A stretch of 64,000 nucleotides of DNA from Chamaecrista fasciculata. Lineage: Eukaryota; Streptophyta; Magnoliopsida; Fabales; Fabaceae. The position numbers and the translations under genes were made by a program. This document shows positions 59,231 to 64,000 of this stretch, in pieces (the first letter of the stretch is position 1; each line of letters opens with the position of its first letter). The stretch is from positions 1-64,000 of the forward strand of contig QANZ01013102.1 in the NCBI GenBank assembly GCA_003254925.1, given 5' to 3'. Below the pieces are notes generated by a model. The model made no database searches, was not told where the DNA came from, and saw only the letters and a program-made list of their open reading frames with translations.

Positions 59231-60762
59231 NNNNNNNNNNNNNNNNNNNNNNNNNNNNNNNNNNNNNNNNNNNNNNNNNNNNNNNNNNNNNNNNNNNNNN
59301 NNNNNNNNNNNNNNNNNNNNNNNNNNNNNNNNNNNNNNNNNNNNNNNNNNNNNNNNNNNNNNNNNNNNNNNNNNNNNNNNNNNNNNNNNNNNNNNNNNNN
59401 NNNNNNNNNNNNNNNNNNNNNNNNNNNNNNNNNNNNNNNNNNNNNNNNNNNNNNNNGTTTCCTTGGCTCTTAAAATTATTTTTTGTTTAGTTTTTTTCTC
59501 AAACTATGCAATTAGTTTCATTTTCGTCCTCAAACTATTTTTTGTTCTATATTCGTGTCCAAAATTATTCGATGATTATACACTCTGGATAATGGAAAAT
59601 AATTTTTTTTGTTGGAAAAAGACACAAGTTTCCACGTGTCTATTATTTTTTTGGTTCGAATCATGGGTAGTTAGAAAATTGTAATGTTTTATTTTTTTTT
59701 GTCCCAATGTTCTTCTATATGTTTGAGTAAAATATATAATTGAATCCAAATTTTTTTTAAGGTACAATCTTTTTCTAATCCCGTTATTACATTTTTTTAA
59801 AAAAATAGAATAAAAAATTGTGTAGTGTTGTCTTTTTTTGTCCCAATGTTCTTTTATTTGTTTTATTAAAATATATAATTGAATTCAAAATAATTTTTGT
59901 TAAAATACAATCTTCTTCTAAACCCGTTATAACATATTAAAAAAAAAGTGAAAAAAATGAAAAAGTTTTATGTTCACATTTGTTGGCAGTCTAGTCTTCA
60001 AACTATGAGATAAGTTCATTTCAATCATCAAAATATTTGTTATATTTTTGAGTCTTAACGTCAATTCAATCCCTCTTTTTTTTTTTTAAATATATCTGAC
60101 GAAGTTTTTTGAAAAAATTGAAAAGAGTTAAAACTATTTGTCGTTCTGTTTTGTTTATCAAACTATGAGATTAGTTAAAACTATTTTCATGTTATTTGCA
60201 TTCTAGTCCCCAAACTATTGTTTGTTACTTTTTGGTCATTGAATTTCATGAATAAACCCGATTATTGATGGTTGCGATTTTCTATGGGCCCCGAGTTATA
60301 ATTTACACATCTTAAGGACTGATTATTGGATCAATACAAATTTATGGACCAAATTGTATTCTTAAAATAATTTTATTGTTATTTTCATTTTGGTCCATCA
60401 TCTCATCCAATGAGATGGAACAAAAACTCATCATCCAAAAATATCTCATCCTCACGCTTTCCAAAATCATCCCATCTCAATATCATTCCAATCAAACCAC
60501 ACCCAAACACCTATCATCTCATTTCATTATCTCCATCTCATCTCATTATTTCCTACCATTTCTACCCCTATACAAATTAAAAAAAATCTATAAACCTATT
60601 CCAACCAACCACAATCATTACCTACCCTTTTATATAATTTCACACCCTATTTAACATTATTTTCTCTCAAATCATCCAAACACCACTCCATTATTTTCAT
60701 CCCATCTCATCTCATCCACTTGGATGAGATTGGATGACATTTTAGAATCCCCAAACATGCCC
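58851..60762. mobile_element. PIF/Harbinger-like element containing an N gap
   Basis: The ends GGGTCTATTTGGGAGCCTC and the complement of GGGCATGTTTGGGGATTC are imperfect inverted repeats. TAA flanks both sides (58848-58850 and 60763-60765), the target duplication of this superfamily. Both subterminal regions are packed with CATCTCATCTCA motifs. A 226-N gap (59231-59456) follows a CT/CA microsatellite. The AT-rich interior from 59457 to 60370 looks like separate repeats, perhaps a nested insertion. No transposase is readable. Confidence 0.65.
59231..59456. other. Assembly gap (226 N)
   Basis: Unsequenced bases directly after a (TC)n(AC)n microsatellite, a common cause of assembly failure. Confidence 0.99.
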
Positions 60763-60765
60763 TAA

Positions 60766-61427
60766 ATAGTTGAAAGAAAGGACAATCCAATTAACCAGTT
60801 TAAGTATAAAAAAGACCGATCCATTGGTGACTTAATGTTAGGAGATCGGTAAGTCCACACTTATTGTTTCGTATCAATGTAATATATATTCATGTTCAAT
60901 TCCATTGAACGAATGGTGATGGATGATGAAGAGACGATGAGCCATATATACATGTCAATGAAATTTGTCATGTTTATCTATTTTTTTTCTTTTTGGTTGC
61001 TTAAGACCAAGAACTAATTTTTTACAGATTTGTGCTCTATTTAAGAGTTTGTCGCTAGCCAAAAAATTATTATATGTTTATCTACTTTTGTATATGTGGA
61101 ACAACATATAAAGGGTTAATATATTCTTTGTTTTGAAAAACAAGTTAGAAGGCAAACGTGACACCATCAACTTAATTATAACGAAAGGAAAAATCAGGAC
61201 ACGATGGATATATATGATAGAGACTGGACTGGATTTTATAAATGAACCTATCATAAAACAAAAGCATACAACGAGCTGATAGAGTAGCCAATCGATATAA
61301 AGCACTTAATTAAGCAACCTATATATTATAACATCCGAGAAATTAAACTTGTTCATAACTTCAAATATATAATAATATAGCACCCAAATTTTAATTAATG
61401 CCTTGGACTCCACTCGATCATCACTAG
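60766..61427. other. bZIP 3' flank, AT-rich
   Basis: No separate gene is visible. The part nearest 61428 should hold the 3' untranslated region of the minus-strand bZIP gene. Confidence 0.45.
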
Positions 61428-64000
61428 CTATATATCAAGCGTCAAGCTCTTCTTCCCCTTCTCCTTGTTTTTCTGGCTCCCTCCACCACGTCCACCTTTC
61501 ATCACTTTTGATGCTTCTTCTTCATTTTTATTAACTGCGTGCTCAAAACAACATATAATGTATATATGGAGTATTGATTAATTAATAATCACTATCTAAA
61601 ATCTAAATCAACCTGATTTCAAAAATTGAATGTACAAACTTGTAACAGATAATTGTATTGAAACTTAATCTATATATATAGATATCCCTTGGCTTTTGTT
61701 TTTAATTAAGGCAAATTAGATAATTTGTTGTGAATGGATATGGAGAAATCTAGCTATATCGTGAATATTATTGAATGATCTTGAAAATGAATTAATTAGG
61801 TGTGTATATATAAGGCCAAATTAAAGTGCACTTTTGGTCCTATTTAACTTTTGTTCAGGTCTCAACTTAGTCCCATAATAATTTTTGTTGGACTTTTAGT
61901 CTCATGTATTTTGCTCAAATCTCGATTTGATCTGGTGTTGCACTTTTGATCACATATCGTCTTTGGGTTTGATTGTAGAATTGGTTCTATATCTTTGCAA
62001 AGGGTTCCATATTGTAAGACTAATGGTGGAATATTTTGCAAAGATATAGTACCAAATCTGTAACAAAAAAATATATGAAACCATATGACACCAATTCTGT
62101 ACTTGACCAAAAAATACGAGACCCAAAGTGTAACAAAAAAAGTTACTGAACCAAATTGAGACTTAAGCAAAAGATATAGCTAGGACCAAAAGTGCACTTT
62201 GACTTATATATAATTAACATGTTGATCTAATTACCTTGACTTGGGCTTGATGAATTGGCCATAAGGGACATGTCAGAACCCCAACCACGCATCATTTCAT
62301 GAACTTGGCTGTGTTCCATATTCCATTGAAGTGCTTTCAGCCTATTCACTTCAGCTTTCATCTGTTCCATTTCAGCTGAATATATATATACATATATATA
62401 TACACACACACAATTATTCAATCAACTCCATTAACAAGTAGTACTTAGAAAAGCTAGCTAGCTTGCCCAATTGATTGAGAATTTTATATATTTATCTATT
62501 GGTTTTAGTTATTATACCTTCTTTAAGAATCCTCTCTTTCTCAAGAGTAGCCATTCGAATTTTCACTTGGTGTTGCTCAATCGACAATAAGCGATGCTGG
62601 TTTTCATAAACCTTAACTTGTGGATGAAGAATGGCTATCTTATTCTGCAAATCATAATAATTCATTAGCATTAAGCAAGAATCTCAAAATATATACCTCA
62701 GGGCTTAGTAATTAGTATATACAAATATGCGTGTCACAAAAATATTACACAATATATATATACATATAGGTCTGAATCTGAAGCAGCAATAGATGAATTA
62801 TAAATTTATAATTCACATTCACCTCTAATGATCTCGCTTCCTTTTCCAAATCTGCAACATGTTGGTTTCTTCGTGTTCTAGATCTTTTTGCAGACATACG
62901 GTTTGACATGATTCTGTCCACAAATAAAAGGAACAAACACTCAAAGATATATACATTCGGGGTTATCAAATTAATAACATATATAAATAATTAATAGTCT
63001 CTCAATTAATTCATTATACTCAAACCCTCATATTCTTGCCCAAATATAACAAATTTTAGTTATTATTAGTCTCAAGTGGCGACTATATGGCATATAGATG
63101 AGTATATATATGCATTTTGTCTCCCACATGTTTGTAATCGATCGTCTTGTACTGTCAGTGTCAAACATTAAATATAATGTGATGAGCATATCTCTCAGTG
63201 GTGATTGAGATTGGATCCAAGACAATGAATTTAGCTGCAATGGACCTGCAGTGTGAGATAGAAAACTCAAAACTCACAGTTTCAATTAAGTGTGAGTTTA
63301 TTGAAACGGTGAGTTTTGAGGTGTTTGTCTCACATTGCAGGTCCACTGTAACCAAACTCACTGCAGCAGATCCATCCTCGTGGAGATTAAGACACGAGCT
63401 CATTGTTTCATGAGAAATACTAACCTCCCTTCTTTCTTATAAAGAAAAGTTTAAGTGAAATAGATCTCAAGACTCATCAAGACTAAAGTATGTCTCTTGG
63501 CTTATTGAGCACCTATAAAGACACTCATGAATCGTTTACCAATAAGACCCTTACATTTCCAACGTAACCAATAGGAATAGAACTCATGACTTTTTGAGTT
63601 ATAAGGCAACTCTTTACCAATCTCTTCAGTTACACCTAAACCCTCGTTACTCACATATAACATGAATATCAGAAATTAAACACACATAAACAAATAAATA
63701 TATACCGTTTGAGCCTCTTAGGATCCATGTCTGGGTAAAAGTTGCGAGACCAGTCAAAAGGGTTGGCTTTGTCTTCATCAGAAATATTATTATTAGGTGC
63801 AAGAGCAGTAGTAACACTAGTAACGCCTGCAGCAGCAACATCACCTATGGGTTTCATGTTTGCCAAATCATATTGAACTCCTTGTAGTGATGGAAGAGAA
63901 TCAGTGATCATAAAAGTGTTATGATGAACATCATCATCAAAATTAACATTTTTATTTTTTGCCCATATATCTTTCAGATCCAATTTTGAACCACCAATCG
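61428..64000 (-). CDS. bZIP transcription factor, group E-like (5' end beyond window)
   Basis: Exons in coding order: beyond 64000 to 63706, 62913-62823, 62644-62518, 62375-62235 and 61534-61428; phases fit and the stop is TAG. The first visible exon begins in mid-frame (IGGSKLDLKDIW), so the true start lies beyond the window. The basic region spans the first splice junction: DPKRLKRIMSNRMSAKRSRT, with the N-x7-R spacing that contacts DNA. A long leucine-zipper and coiled-coil region runs through exons 2-4, with heptad positions in ADLEKEARSLE and the next exon. The layout is closest to Arabidopsis bZIP34/bZIP61 as I recall them; Arg rather than Lys at the critical position argues against group I. 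The tail is Lys/Gly-rich (KGGRGGGSQKNKEKGKK), which could aid nuclear import. The protein should act as a nuclear dimer. Introns hold several repeats. If the donor at 62234 were unused, translation would stop at once after SQGN. Confidence 0.9.
61814..62204. mobile_element. Fold-back MITE, family A copy 3, in bZIP intron
   Basis: The inverted ends contain AAAGTGCACTTTTGGTCC and its complement. The inner part has the same TGGTCCCATA-type motifs as the other two copies, more diverged. A 9-bp duplication, TATATATAA, flanks it (61805-61813 and 62205-62213), though AT-rich sequence makes this less telling. It lies in the last intron of the bZIP gene, 30 bp from the exon 4 donor. Confidence 0.7.
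63207..63379. repeat. Imperfect hairpin (about 80-bp arms) in bZIP intron 1
   Basis: The left arm 63207-63286 and right arm 63300-63379 are complementary along most of their length. Paired blocks include GGACCTGCA(G/A)TGTGAGA and CTCAAAACTCAC, closing with GTTTCAAT / ATTGAAAC around a 13-nt loop. It could be a small MITE or a transcribed hairpin, since it lies within a gene. No target duplication was identified. Confidence 0.7.
63430..63645 (-). mobile_element. Degenerate tRNA-derived SINE in bZIP intron 1
   Basis: On the minus strand a tRNA-like head has an A-box-like GAGATTGGTAAAGAGTTG near 63610-63630 and a B-box-like GTCATGAGTTCTATTCC near 63575-63595. It shares general layout and phrases with the SINE at 599-805. 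The far end is unclear and no target duplication is convincing. Confidence 0.5.

Overview
The window is nuclear DNA from a flowering plant, almost certainly a core eudicot. The genes have GT-AG introns. The proteins are plant families: a PIP aquaporin, a pEARLI4 protein, a plant E1, a plastid PPR protein and a glutaredoxin-like zinc protein. The long AT-rich spacers are full of plant transposons. It is a draft scaffold, with two N gaps (32682-33612, 59231-59456) and single-N joins at 1986, 21448, 43337, 48108 and 56514. The joins at 21448, 48108 and 56514 sit beside suspicious duplications. Species cannot be read from the sequence.

Eight protein-coding genes are supported. In order they are: a pEARLI4-domain protein (+, 2147-4748, 4 coding exons, 411 aa); a PIP2 aquaporin (-, 18146-19288, 4 exons, 283 aa); a GH17 glucanase-like protein whose acid/base Glu is replaced by Asp (-, 22790-24007); a ubiquitin-like plus LRR protein (-, 26309-30091, 10 exons, 379 aa); ubiquitin-activating enzyme E1 (+, 35112-41472, 6 coding exons, 1094 aa); a glutaredoxin-like protein with four CxxC pairs (-, 43366-44211, one exon); a plastid-type PPR protein (-, 50497-52576, 2 exons, 516 aa); and a bZIP factor cut by the window edge (-, 61428 to beyond 64000). 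Exon borders were worked out by hand from splice sites and reading-frame phase.

The UBL-LRR, E1 and PPR genes match the Arabidopsis neighbours At2g30105, At2g30110 (UBA1) and At2g30100 as I recall them, so this looks like a conserved block. The E1 acts at the head of the ubiquitin pathway, and its neighbour carries a ubiquitin-like domain; whether the pair is functionally linked is open. Pieces of the UBL-LRR locus recur nearby: an inverted copy of intron 2 (31078-31410) and a decayed direct copy behind the E1 gene (about 41750-42246).

The rest is mobile DNA. A dead autonomous hAT element (7402-11044) has exact 8-bp target duplications, and a 676-bp non-autonomous relative (57634-58309) carries the same ends. 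A second hAT type lies at 45724-46353. There are two PIF/Harbinger-like elements flanked by TTA or TAA, two solo LTRs with target duplications, a LINE remnant, a decayed gypsy gag, tRNA-derived SINEs, and several families of fold-back MITEs, some lying inside introns. The most unusual structures are a perfect 290-bp inverted repeat around a SINE (48109-48714), a tandem array whose units can each form a hairpin (22030-22440), and a 0.9-kb direct duplication across a one-base gap (55593-57466). I found no clearly new multi-gene system.
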